64,000 nt of DNA from Hyposmocoma kahamanoa (lineage: Eukaryota > Arthropoda > Insecta > Lepidoptera > Cosmopterigidae), in NCBI RefSeq assembly GCF_003589595.1, contig NW_020653900.1:4615600-4679599 (forward strand). The letters run 5' to 3'. Shown here piece by piece: positions 55,029 to 64,000 of the stretch (its first letter is position 1; every line of letters begins with the position of its first letter). A program made the position numbers and the translations under genes. The notes below the pieces were generated by a model. The model made no database searches and was not told where the DNA came from. It saw nothing but the letters and a program-made list of their open reading frames with translations.

Positions 55029-55784
55029 TTTTACGACGTTCTAATGATTGATTACTAATTGCGTTATTGCCTCCTTTATTCTTATTTTGACAGTCGACCA
55101 ACTTGTATCAATTTTTATAAACATACATTTTGACAAGAATAGCCAGATTTGATTATCTATTTGAATTATTTGAATTAAAATGAGAAACCTTAAAATATGG
55201 CTCCTCTTTTTATTTTTCATTAATATAGTTCTAAATACGGTGTATTTATATATACAATTTCTTTAAGTTCATACGAACTTAAAGAAATTGTCAATTCAAA
55301 TGAACTTGTGCTCTAAAATTGGATGAATAATGAGACGAGGATGATTAAAATGAAACAAGTTCAGCTATTTATTTCATAAGCCTGAAATATTCTGTGATAG
55401 TCGATAGTATATTTATCGACTGCAATTACTAGTTGTTCGCAAGCGGGCAACACTTTTACGCAATAAACTGTTATTTTTCTCCGTCTTCAATATATATGTA
55501 TATAAAAGGAAAATATATATAATATAAATTATAAAAAGAGCTGTAAATTACATTATAAGAAATACGATGACTGTTTCCTCTTACCCGATTTTTTGTGGGA
55601 AGAGAAAAGTTAGCACAGAAAAGTTTTCGACAAATACGGAAGTGTTAGTTCAGCGTAATGATTGTTAAAACATATAAAATCTATTAAACACAGGCAAGTT
55701 GTACTTCAAAATTCTTAAAAGAGTTTATTCATTCTTTCTAGAGCTCAAAACATTTCACTCAAATTAAAGTACGTTCCTTTATAA

Positions 55785-55855
55785 AGGTATGTTTGTTTTT
55801 TCAAACCAACCAACCTTTTGGACCTTTTACAGGTGCCACGGTCACGACTGACTTA
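55785..55855 (-). repeat. Penelope-arm-like fragment
   Basis: GTTTGTTTTTTCAAACCAAC, then CCTTTTACAGGTGCCACGGT on the plus strand, a diverged outer end of the Penelope arms. Confidence 0.5.
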
Positions 55856-56054
55856 ACATTCATTTCTAATGGGCAATATAAATAAGTAAATACACCATTT
55901 TTATTTAACATGAATACATTGAAGACATGTATATATAAAACAAATTTATTGGGTTTTTCTATAGAAATGATGAAATACAAGCGTATTATATATTGGCGTT
56001 TTTTGTACCAATCTTTCCTCTCTACTACACATTATTTCTTTTTCACGTACACAC

Positions 56055-56182
56055 TCATAGCATGGCACTGAGGAAACCCTGTGTCTCGGGTGCCATGGAC
56101 ACACACATAGGCAACCACAAATTACACCCAATCTCACGAGAGAAATAAATGTAGGCCATACATATATTTCTCTCTGAGGCAG
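56055..56182 (-). repeat. SINE 3' half (copy 5)
   Basis: An antisense copy with the CCATGGACACACACATAG and GAGAAATAAATGTAGGCC blocks, joined directly to a LINE-tail repeat at 56177. Confidence 0.6.
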
Positions 56183-56370
56183 TTACTGCATTCCGGTTCT
56201 GAAAGGTAAGGGTTACAGGCACATGGCACTTGTCAACTTATGTTTCAGGGCGACGGGCGTAGTGGCAGTGCTCTTCAAATGTGTGTGATTTGAACTATGA
56301 ATAGGCGTATGGCTTATCACCAGACGCGGTGCATGACTTGTTCGTCTCGTCATATGGTATCATAAAAAAG
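56177..56370 (+). repeat. LINE-tail-like repeat (copy 7, partial)
   Basis: It spans GAGGCAGTTACTGCATTCCG to CTTGTTCGTCTCGTCA, joined to the 3' half of a SINE on its left. Confidence 0.5.
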
Positions 56371-57675
56371 CTGCTTAAGCGCCAAATCCCAGGGAGCGCC
56401 TCGGTGATGAAGCGGTAAAAATAAACAAAAAAATTTTCGCTTTTCGATATTTTAGTTTTCTATATATCTTTATTTATCTACAAATACAGAGTACACGACA
56501 TTGACTAAACGGCATGGAGATGCCGAAATAACAAAATACTTATTGGTTAAAGCTCCATTTCCCTCCATTTTAATGCATGACAAAAGTTAACATATAAGAA
56601 AAAATATTGCGGCTGGGTTTAGTCCGTAATGTCCTTGTTACAATGCTTACAATCACAAAAGTAGTCTTTGTAATCTCGACGACAATAATAATGTTTTAAC
56701 TTCGTGTCATTTAAGTACACGAAGTCATTCATTTTTTGAAATCTAATGTTATTTTTTATCTCGTTGTTATTTGGCTAAGTTTTTCTCATTACAGTTATAT
56801 TCTATTCGACGACCTCGATGGCCCAACTGTCTGCAATGTGGTCGCTGGATAAGGAAGCCCCGGAACCCGCGACGTCCACATCTAACGTCCAACTTTTTTC
56901 TACGATTACGCTTTGACTTTCGGTTTTCATTACATCAGCTCAAAGTAACACATTCTGTATGACCGTTGTTCCTTCGATCAGGTTTACACGTCATCATGTC
57001 GTACAAGATGAGGTCCAACATCATAATCAATACTGATGTCCTTATTATAAACAACATAAACGACATTTTACCAAAAATCTGATCTGATCTACAACCCCCT
57101 ATAACCGGTTTTCTTCATATCTTATTCAGTTCCAGTTTTATAGTTAAGCAAAATCAGCGTATTATTTAATGAAATAAAATTTTAGGTGCCAATATCTTGA
57201 ATGTTACCAAAATGGAAATTGTTTATGACAAGAAGAGCAGAATATCAGTCATCCCGTAATAAATCTCGTGCACAAAATCCATGGCGACCTTTATCCATGG
57301 TCATTAGGTTCGTTTTAAATTGGCAATTAACGGTCGAACACCAACACGGAGTACAGATTTGATATTATATTTTATTTTTCTCCCAGTTCACCTCGTTTTC
57401 GCGGATTCCACCTGACTCAGTATCCGGAAGCGATTCAGTGCAACGTCTTTTAAGATCGTCATCTCTATAATTTAAAAATTTTGTTAAAATTATGTGCAAA
57501 AAATGGTTATAACCTTACTTATACGGAGTTATTCTTAAAATAATAAAATCGCACGATATATTTTAATTCCAAAATCATATCAGAGGTTTTATCGATTGGT
57601 ATACTAAAGAGCAGTCGGCTGTTCCTTAAAAAAACGGGAGAGCCCAAAAACACACATCAAGGTCGCCCTTTTAAT

Positions 57676-57835
57676 GTAATAATAATAATGATAATGATAG
57701 TGATAATGATAGTGATAGTGACAGTGATCATGACAGTGACAGTGACAGTGTCAGTGACAGTGACAGTGACAATGACAATGACAATGACAATGACAACGAC
57801 AATGACAATGACAATGACAATGATAATAATAATGG
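57676..57835 (+). repeat. TGATAA/TGACAG/TGACAA microsatellite
   Basis: Hexamer repeats grade from GATAATGATAGTG through GTGACAGTGACAG to AATGACAATGACA over about 160 bp. Confidence 0.9.
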
Positions 57836-58018
57836 GTAAGGCCAATCAACGAACATATTGATGTCACAAATATGATCACAACTTATATATTACATAATTT
57901 TTTATATACTTACTAACTTTGAATATTTATATACATAAGTAAAGTTACTGTAGCAGCCAGAATCAAAGCAAAGTATAAGAATATGGTATTTGAGTTCTTA
58001 GGTTTTCGCGATTGTTAC

Positions 58019-59255
58019 ACATAGGAAATCAAACTATTTTTCCGGATTTAAATAGCGTATATTTGTTTTTTCAAATAAACCGACGTTTCGAGCCCTTAAC
58101 AGGTCCCATGGTCACGGTTGACTGAGGTGGTAGTCTTCAACCAGTTATGTCTAATATTGATGCAAACCACCCTACTTTTTTTCACTATAGTTACAATAGT
58201 TATTAATTGAATACCATATTTTTAATTTTACAAAGAAAACATTACAATTTACGCTACATTGAGTTTTACAAATTATTTTATTGAATGAATTTTTATTAAG
58301 TTCAATTTATTATTAATTAATAATAGAAATTAGAATAAACTAAAACATATTAATTAGTACTGCAGTCTTATGTCTGTTTGGGATTTTTCATTTGGGATGC
58401 AAACCACTCTTTTTTTTTTTACTATAGTTACAATAGTTATTAATTAAATACCATATTATATACCATATATACTGCAGTCTTATGTCTGTTTGGCATTTTT
58501 CATTAGAGGAAATACTGGATCCCAAACTGGTGGTACCGAGAAACCATCTTGCCTGTTGAAATTAGGATGTTTTTTTAATTTCAATGGCCTCTCGTAGCAA
58601 ACTGGGTAGATAACGGACTTCTTTTGCAAGGCCCTGGGGTTTGTCAAACTTCATTGAATGTGTAGGTTTATCCATGACATGCTCGCAGACTGCAGACTTG
58701 TATACGCGACGGTGTTTGACATCAGCTATATGTTCTTTGACGCGGGTACAAATACTTCGCTTTGTTTGTCCAATATAAGAGAGACCGCACACACAGTCAA
58801 GCTTGTAAACTAAAAAATCCTAATTTCAACAGGGAAGATTGTTTCTCGGTACCACCAGTTTGGGATCCAGTATTTCCTCTAATGAAAAATCCCAAACAGA
58901 CATAAGACTGCAGTACTAATTAATATGTTTTAGTTTATTCTAATTTCTATTATTAATTAATAATAAATTGAACTTAATAAAAATTCATTCAATAAAATAA
59001 TTTGTGAAACTTAATGTAGCGTAAATTGGAATGTTTTCTTTGTAAAATTAAAAATATGGTATTTAATTAATAACTATTGTAACTATAGTGAAAATAAATA
59101 GGGTGGTTTGCATCAATATTAGACATAACTGGTTGAAGACTGTACCACCTCAGGCAACCGTGACCATGGGACCTGTAAAGGGCCCGAAACGTCGGTTTGT
59201 TTGAAAAAACAAATGTACGCGATTTAAATTCGGAAAAATAGTTTCATTTCCAATA
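58019..59255 (-). mobile_element. Penelope-like element remnant with inverted arms
   Basis: The central ORF 58792-58562 (76 codons) reads CGLSYIGQTKRSICTRVKEH and EHVMDKPTHSM, matching the GIY-YIG endonuclease domain of Penelope-like elements. It is flanked by long inverted arms of roughly 440-550 bp (about 58019-58566 and 58816-59255). The left arm also has an internal partial duplication near 58390-58480. No reverse transcriptase is left. Arms in this position resemble the pseudo-LTRs known for the family. Confidence 0.7.
58562..58792 (-). pseudogene. GIY-YIG endonuclease fragment of a Penelope-like element
   Basis: 76 codons carry SYIG, the downstream Arg (TKRSICTRVKEH) and conserved spacing of a GIY-YIG nuclease C-terminal to Penelope reverse transcriptases. 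The N-terminal RT is absent, so it is a fragment, not a host gene. Confidence 0.7.
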
Positions 59256-59516
59256 TGGTATTTGGTTTACACACTGCATTAGAAAATTTAGAATTAAATT
59301 TGATTTAGTTTGACTAATTGAATTAATTAAAGGACTAAGATTTTTACTATCACTAAAGTTTATTATCGACTGATTGCCAATTCAAATACCTAGTAAGGTT
59401 CTTTAAGTTCTTTAAAACCTAGCAAGTCTTATATAATTGCTATGTTTTGCACTGGTTAAAGTGACAAGTTTGGTTAAAGTGATAAGTAAGTACTTGACCA
59501 AATTAAAGTCGCAGGT

Positions 59517-60253
59517 ATGATTGTAGGAACTGGGCATATGCGTGGCATATTGGATGAAGATTCTGTCCCACCTACAGCGTATAATTCCACGCCTATTGCT
59601 TATGCTTCTACTGCAACTAATCTTGGCTTGCTTTTATATTGTAATTTGGTTTGGACTCCACATGTCAATGAAGTCAGTCGTAAAGTCCATTTCTTCTTGC
59701 ACTCACTTAAGCGCCTCCAAAAAGTTTTACTTTAAAAACTAAGATTTGTTTAGTCCAAACACCTATTTTGCCCTTCTTAGACTATGCTGATACCTGCTAT
59801 TTGGATGCTACTGAAGACCTGCTAAATAAGCTTGAACGACTGCAAAACCTTTGTATAAGGTTCATCTTTGGGCTTCGTAAATATGACCGTATTTCACATT
59901 TCCGCAGTCAGCTGAAATGGCTTCCTATCCGTCTCCGCAGGAATTTGCATATTTTGTCCAATCTTTATAATATTTTACATAACCATGTGTCTCCCGGGTA
60001 CCTGAAAGAGCGTTTCAGCTTTCTTAGGTCCCAGGATACACCCTGTCGCTCTCTTGTTAGGTCCCTGTTATCTTTTCCATGCTTCAATTCTGGTTTCTGT
60101 TCTCACTCCTTCACTGTTCATACGGTCAGGCTTTGGAATACACCTCCTATTACTGTTCACGAAAATAAATCGTTAGCTATTTTTAAAATGAGAGTTAAAG
60201 AGCATTATTTGTCTACTATTCCATCCATATATAAAAAACAATGTCAAATGTGA
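59517..60253 (+). pseudogene. Non-LTR retrotransposon 3' ORF fragment
   Basis: Two pieces, 59517-59735 (NLGLLLYCNLVWTPHVNEVS) and 59768-60253, are separated by a frameshift. The second reads FLDYADTCYLDATEDLLNKL, ERLQNLCIRFIFGLRKYDRI and TVRLWNTPP...FKMRVKEHYL, the typical thumb/C-terminal end of insect LINE reverse transcriptases. It starts past the catalytic motifs. It lies just downstream of SPH-B, in the opposite orientation. Confidence 0.8.
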
Positions 60254-60598
60254 AAAAAAGGGTGAAAAGCTTCATTCGCATTATGCTTTCTTTTAATTTG
60301 GTCGAGTATTACTTATTTCACAGTAATTGTTTCGGCCGAATATCGGACGGAGAACGAGAGTACAGTACCAGACTAAGTGTATTTTAGAATGTTTTAAGCT
60401 TTCGAAATCTCCGATAAACTGTAGAATTTTGAATCGACTGCCACCGCAATAGTACTTACTATGGGAGTAATCCGTTAAAAATGATTTTCAAAATTTTTTA
60501 TCATTTCTTGGCCTTAAATTTTTTTCAGGCCACTTTAAGCAGAGGTTAATAAGTGTGGTGACTACTTCGTCTTGTCAGCTTTCAGATAAGATTATAAC

Positions 60599-60775
60599 TC
60601 ACTCATTCAAAGTCTGCTCAATGCTGCATTCGATGAAAAAGGGGTGATATATAGTGCTCACGAACAAATTCGGCGGCAAACATCTGTTAAGTTCATTGTA
60701 GATATTTGTTATTGCCACTCCTATTACCACTTCTGTGTCTCCTAGCCATGACACCAGGGGACTCCCATGATCGTT
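60599..60775 (-). CDS. SPH-B last exon
   Basis: The acceptor is gtcaacag. The exon encodes 58 residues from NDHGSPLV to EQTLNE and ends at TGA 60599-60601. It aligns along its length with the SPH-A last exon, but ends earlier and lacks the acidic tail. No AATAAA is evident just downstream. Confidence 0.87.
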   Translation of the reverse strand, partial: NDHGSPLVSWLGDTEVVIGVAITNIYNELNRCLPPNLFVSTIYHPFFIECSIEQTLNE

Positions 60776-63663
60776 CTGTTGACAAATTTGTGGAGATTAA
60801 TAAGGCTGTAGCTGCATCTACCAACCAAACCGACACTTCGAAACTCAATCAATCGGCAAGGGGAAAAAGCAATGCTGGTGTGCCTGTGTCTGAAGTTTGC
60901 AAAACCATAGAGGTAGAAGAACTGGTGCGACGAGAACTTCACAAAGTTGGAGAAGAGGAAGAGGAAGTCAACTATCGTAACCGTAACAATCCGACCATAC
61001 CGATGACGTTGCTATACCTGTCGCGACTGCTCTGAAGTCAGAGGAGACAGTGGAGTATATCAACTAATCCCAATTACACACTGAGGGTCGAGCGGTGGTG
61101 TCCCGCCATAACCTGAATTTTATTAATTCGTTTGTGGTGAGAGTGCCAACCCAACATCTGTCGACCTTCACGAAGGAGGAGTTTTGACCGAAGGGTATCG
61201 TGTATCGATTCCGCGGCCGATTACCTGACACCAGATAGCACCACACGTCGCCGACAAGTGCAATTCGCGTAGATTAGTTATTCACTTTTTATATTTGTTA
61301 TATTTATCGAGTATATAACCAGAAATAGAGACGAAATGTGATTAAGGGTCGTATTCCAGAACTCTACTCAATACTCAAATCAGGACTTGAGTATTGCAGT
61401 GAGCACTGAAATTCATACTCAAGTCCTTGCCATTAGGGTCGCATTTCCAGTGCTTGAAATCATACTCAAGTCTGCTCAAATCCTGACTTGAGCGTTGAGT
61501 AGAATTCTAGAATACGACCCTTAATTTGTTTGAAAACTATTCCGTTATATCATTACATGATTTCGAGATTCGAAAGAATTCGAAACAATTGACGGGTGTC
61601 GTTAATTGTTTCATTTCAAATCGACCAGTTTAACTTGAGCTTTGCTATAATGGACAAAAACTGAAAAATTATGTATTCAATATTTAATTACCGATGAAAT
61701 GTGATTCCGTTTGTTTTGTAATTAGATGTTTTGCTGTTTTTCTCACACCATCGAATGGAACAGCCCTATAGTTAGAGATATTATCTTTATTACAATAAAT
61801 ACAGAATATTTTTGGAATATACGAAGACGTACACACATGTCAGTTGTTATCGCTATACTATTTCAGTTTTCTAAATTATAATTTCAGTGCAAAATGGGAG
61901 TTGATATTTAAAATTGATATAAGGCCCATTTACCTGATGAATTGCCAGGGATGGATGGCCCTTATTTCGTCTCTATTTCTGGTTATATACTCGATGATTA
62001 TATTATATGCATGTTAGTCCTTATGGTACATATATATGTATGGCTCACAGTTGCCTGATTCAAATTAATAAATAAATAAAAATAATAATGTGCCAGATAA
62101 CAATATAAAATTAAGGTATTCCATGTAGTATGAGTACGAGAGCCACATAATATACTAGCCGGAACATTTAGATTAGAACCTATTTACTGCCTCCGGGCCA
62201 AACGGTTACTATGCTGGTCTGCCACGCAGAGGTTCCGGGTTCGATTCCCGGGCCGGGAGAAATATTTGTATGGTCTACATTTATTTTTTCTCGTGAATTT
62301 GGGTGTAATTTGTGGTTTGCGTCCATGGCACCCGCGACACAAGGTGTTCCTAGTGTGTAAAAAAAATAATTAGAAGATGAAACTTGATTAAGGAGGCGAA
62401 ATTAACACGTATTGGGATAGGATTCTAAACAGGTTTAGAAAAGTTCTTTTCTCAAATTTATCCTGCCTTTTGCAAATGTCAAATTGGAATTCCTAGTGCA
62501 AACCGTTGGGCAACCGAAGTCTTCAAGTGTTAATATTGATTTGCAAATTTTCAACAGGAGTTTGAACAACAAAATTTTTAATAAACTTATAGAATATCAC
62601 GATGTTTTTCTACAACGATATTCAATTATTTTTGTAAAAGTACCCCACTAGTTTGTTATTATTATTAATACAAAGATCGAATAAAAAGAAAAATACCTGC
62701 GATCCGGCTGGACTCGAACCAGTTACCTCGCCATACCGGTGCCATCGCTCTCCAAACTGAGCTACGGAACGAGTCAGCTGACCTTACGAATTTCTTTACG
62801 TGTTTGTTCCAGATCTTTTGTTTTTGATTTCATCGACTTTTTTGCCATAGGCGGCGACTTGCGGGAAATCTATGAAAGTTTTTCTTCACTCAGCTAGGTA
62901 CCTTGTTAATAGTGGATGAGTTTCACAAAAATAATTAGATATCATGGCAGTAAAAGATCATGATATTCAATAAACTTACGTTATAATTAATAAAGCATAA
63001 AATAATAAACATCTCTAGTCAGCAGCTGGTAGCTTTAAAGGTAACATGGCTAACTATATATCGAGTTCTTACATTTTCGCGATTGTTACAAATAGGAAAT
63101 AAACTATTTTTCCTGATTTAAATCGCGTACATTTGTTTTTTACAAACGAACCAACGTTTCGGGCTCTTTACGGGTCTCATGACCATGGTACAGTCATCAA
63201 CCAGTTAAGTGAAATAGTTTCATTTCCTATGGCTAACTATTTATTTATTTGCAAATAAATTTTATATTAAAATCAAACAAGTTATAGCAGTGCGGTGATA
63301 TAAACTTTAGCTTTTACTTGTAGAACTAAGTTATGAATCCTTTAAAAGTCATAACCACTCTTAAAAAAACAAAATTTCGAGAAAAAATGTGAGAAGTCCT
63401 TGAGCTTAGTTTTAATATGGGATCAAATCAGGAGAAGGTCGCGTTTGTAGGCAAGCTATACTATATACCTGGCAAATACTTTGTCTCCTGAGGATTTTGT
63501 GCATGACTCTTCTGCAAGCGCTTCTTTTCGCATCCTGACTCGTGAAAGCATATTTATCTTTTAAATCCTCCATTATTGTTTTCAAGAAATCCATTGCGGA
63601 TTTTCGAGTAAATTCACGATTATCTATTGCATCGTAGTAGTCATTTAAATCGATTTCTTCCAC
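60599..63663 (-). CDS. Serine protease homologue B, last two exons (5' part outside window)
   Basis: The exons 63469-63663 and 60599-60775 join in phase 0 across ...RRQSICQ|NDHGSPL.... They give 123 residues and TGA. The first exon starts VEEIDLNDYYDAIDNREFTR and is Lys/Asp-rich. The second encodes NDHGSPLVSWLGDTEVVIGV, NELNRCLPPNLFVST and HPFFIECS. His replaces the catalytic Ser (NDHG for GDSG). The same splice position and tripartite layout as SPH-A show a tandem duplication. The signal peptide, CGGAL and Asp exons must lie beyond 64000. Confidence 0.85.
61305..61997 (+). mobile_element. TIR element, copy 2, interrupted by a TTAA MITE
   Basis: It has the same inverted ends as copy 1, flanked by the exact 7-bp duplication TTATATT (61298-61304 and 61998-62004). 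It carries a 175-bp palindromic MITE near its left end. Without that insert it is about 514 bp. It is non-coding. It lies in the SPH-B intron. Confidence 0.8.
61346..61520 (+). mobile_element. 175-bp palindromic MITE with TTAA duplication
   Basis: The ends are GGGTCGTATTC and GAATACGACCC, flanked by TTAA on both sides (61342-61345, 61521-61524). Further inverted stretches (CTACTCAATACTCAA, TTGAGCGTTGAGTAG) make it largely self-complementary. The sister TIR element at 32968 has the same flanks with a single TTAA, an empty site. Confidence 0.78.
62190..62362 (+). repeat. tRNA-derived SINE (copy 6)
   Basis: It has the head ACTGCCTCCGGGCCAAACGG, the B box GGTTCGATTCCCGGGCC and the CCATGGCACCCGCGACAC body, in the SPH-B intron. 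Confidence 0.7.
62605..62985 (-). repeat. tRNA-like repeat of the CAAAGATC family (best core)
   Basis: The minus strand reads CGTTCCGTAGCTCAGTTTGG ... GGTTCGAGTCCAGCC, close to tRNA A/B boxes, within a unit bounded by ATCGTGATATTC-type ends. It is a repeat rather than a functional tRNA gene because the same surroundings recur elsewhere. Confidence 0.5.
63100..63215 (-). repeat. Penelope-arm-like fragment
   Basis: TTTAAATCGCGTACATTTG, CAACGTTTCGGGCTCTTTAC and GTCATCAACCAGTTAAG match the left arm at 58040-58150. It is 250 bases downstream of the SPH-B penultimate exon. Confidence 0.55.
63469..63663 (-). CDS. SPH-B penultimate exon
   Basis: The acceptor is gccccacag and the donor is gtatat; 65 codons, phase 0 to 0. 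It ends HKILRRQSICQ, nearly identical to the end of SPH-A exon 6. The rest (DYYDAIDNRE, FLKTIMEDLKDKYAF) is charged and helical-looking, with no heptad repeats. The frame is open upstream to 63717, but that part reads through the acceptor. Confidence 0.85.
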
Positions 63664-64000
63664 CTGTGGGGCAACATAAAATACGTGTAACGCGATTTTT
63701 GTACATTCAGTCGTCATGTCTGAAATTCAAAATTCAAAAAACTTTTAACTATTGCCCGCAAGCAGGGCCCCAATTCTGCCAAACTTAAATCATCTCATCT
63801 TAACGGGCCGCCGCGTAGACCAAATTGAAGCCAGGCCGCTCGCGTGCCCGGGACGCTCATTTAAGTTAAAACGTAAAAGCTAAACATTTAGAGCGTACTT
63901 TGCCATAACTGCGCGGCGGCAACGCGGACTCCGCTCTTTGACCGCGCGGACTCCGCTCGGCGACCGCGAGGCGGTCGCGCGGGGTGAGCGCGGTGAAATT
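63664..64000. other. SPH-B intron, GC-rich at window end
   Basis: From about 63760 the sequence turns CpG-rich (GGGCCGCCGCGTAGACC, GACCGCGCGGACTCCGCTCG repeated), unlike the AT-rich surroundings. It is probably the end of a transposon cut by the window; no coding frame recognised. Confidence 0.4.

Larger units (their letters stand above)
52639..60598. other. Region between SPH-A and SPH-B (8 kb)
   Basis: It would contain the SPH-A promoter, which I cannot delimit. It holds a LINE 3' end, a foldback element, the second SINE family, SINE copy 5 with LINE-tail copy 7, a hexamer microsatellite, the Penelope remnant and a LINE ORF fragment. Nothing recognised at 56380-57660. Confidence 0.6.
60776..63468. 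other. SPH-B intron before the last exon
   Basis: TIR element copy 2 with its TTAA MITE, SINE copy 6, a tRNA-like repeat and a Penelope-arm fragment. The open frame continuing at 60776-61035 on the plus strand has no recognised product. Confidence 0.6.

Noticed and set aside
57657..57845. 62-codon Ile/Val/Thr-repeat ORF
   Set aside because: It is a product of the TGACAA/TGATAA microsatellite.
62740..62790. Possible functional tRNA gene on the minus strand
   Set aside because: It has the best A and B boxes of its family, but lies in the same repeat unit as the other copies and is embedded in repeat ends.

Overview
The window looks like nuclear DNA of a moth or butterfly. It is intron-rich, AT-rich and dense in transposons. 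It carries tRNA-derived SINEs, 5'-truncated non-LTR retrotransposons with (AATA)n tails, and a tandem pair of serine-protease-homologue genes of a kind I associate with Lepidoptera. The order-level placement is inference from gene family and repeat content; no species can be named.

Left part (1-24615, + strand): the 3' part of one large gene, the orthologue of lateral signaling target protein 2 (LST-2/ZFYVE28, a FYVE-finger endosomal protein). Eleven exons join in a single open frame of 1001 residues plus stop, with matching phases at every junction. The N-terminal exon(s) lie before base 1. The introns are full of repeats, including an antisense 5'-truncated LINE that keeps a 484-codon reverse transcriptase ORF (6421-7928) and a G/C-mirrored low-complexity tract (11379-11548).

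Middle (24616-36176): no host gene recognised. It holds palindromic MITEs, SINEs, a diverged tandem repeat, and a TIR element interrupted by a LINE fragment.

Right part (36177-64000, - strand): two tandem genes for secreted serine protease homologues. The first (36177-52638) can be assembled completely as seven exons and 554 residues. Its catalytic His and Ser are replaced (His to Ala, Ser to His). A Pro/Glu/Thr-rich stretch plus about a dozen Tyr/Asn-rich heptads are inserted inside the protease fold, just before the active-site-serine region. The second (60599 to beyond 64000) shows only its last two exons, with the same Ser-to-His change and the same splice position. The two genes converge with the LST-2 gene. 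A decayed LINE sits in intron 3 of the first gene with its tail touching the splice acceptor of exon 4.

Around these genes lie transposons whose boundaries can be read directly: a 645-bp hAT derivative with an exact 8-bp duplication, two copies of a TIR element with exact 7-bp duplications (one hit by a LINE, one by a TTAA MITE), a 390-bp MITE with TTA duplication, a pair of 102-bp MITEs, and a Penelope-like remnant (GIY-YIG domain) between long inverted arms. I saw no CRISPR, operon or prokaryotic feature and no convincing stand-alone tRNA or rRNA gene.
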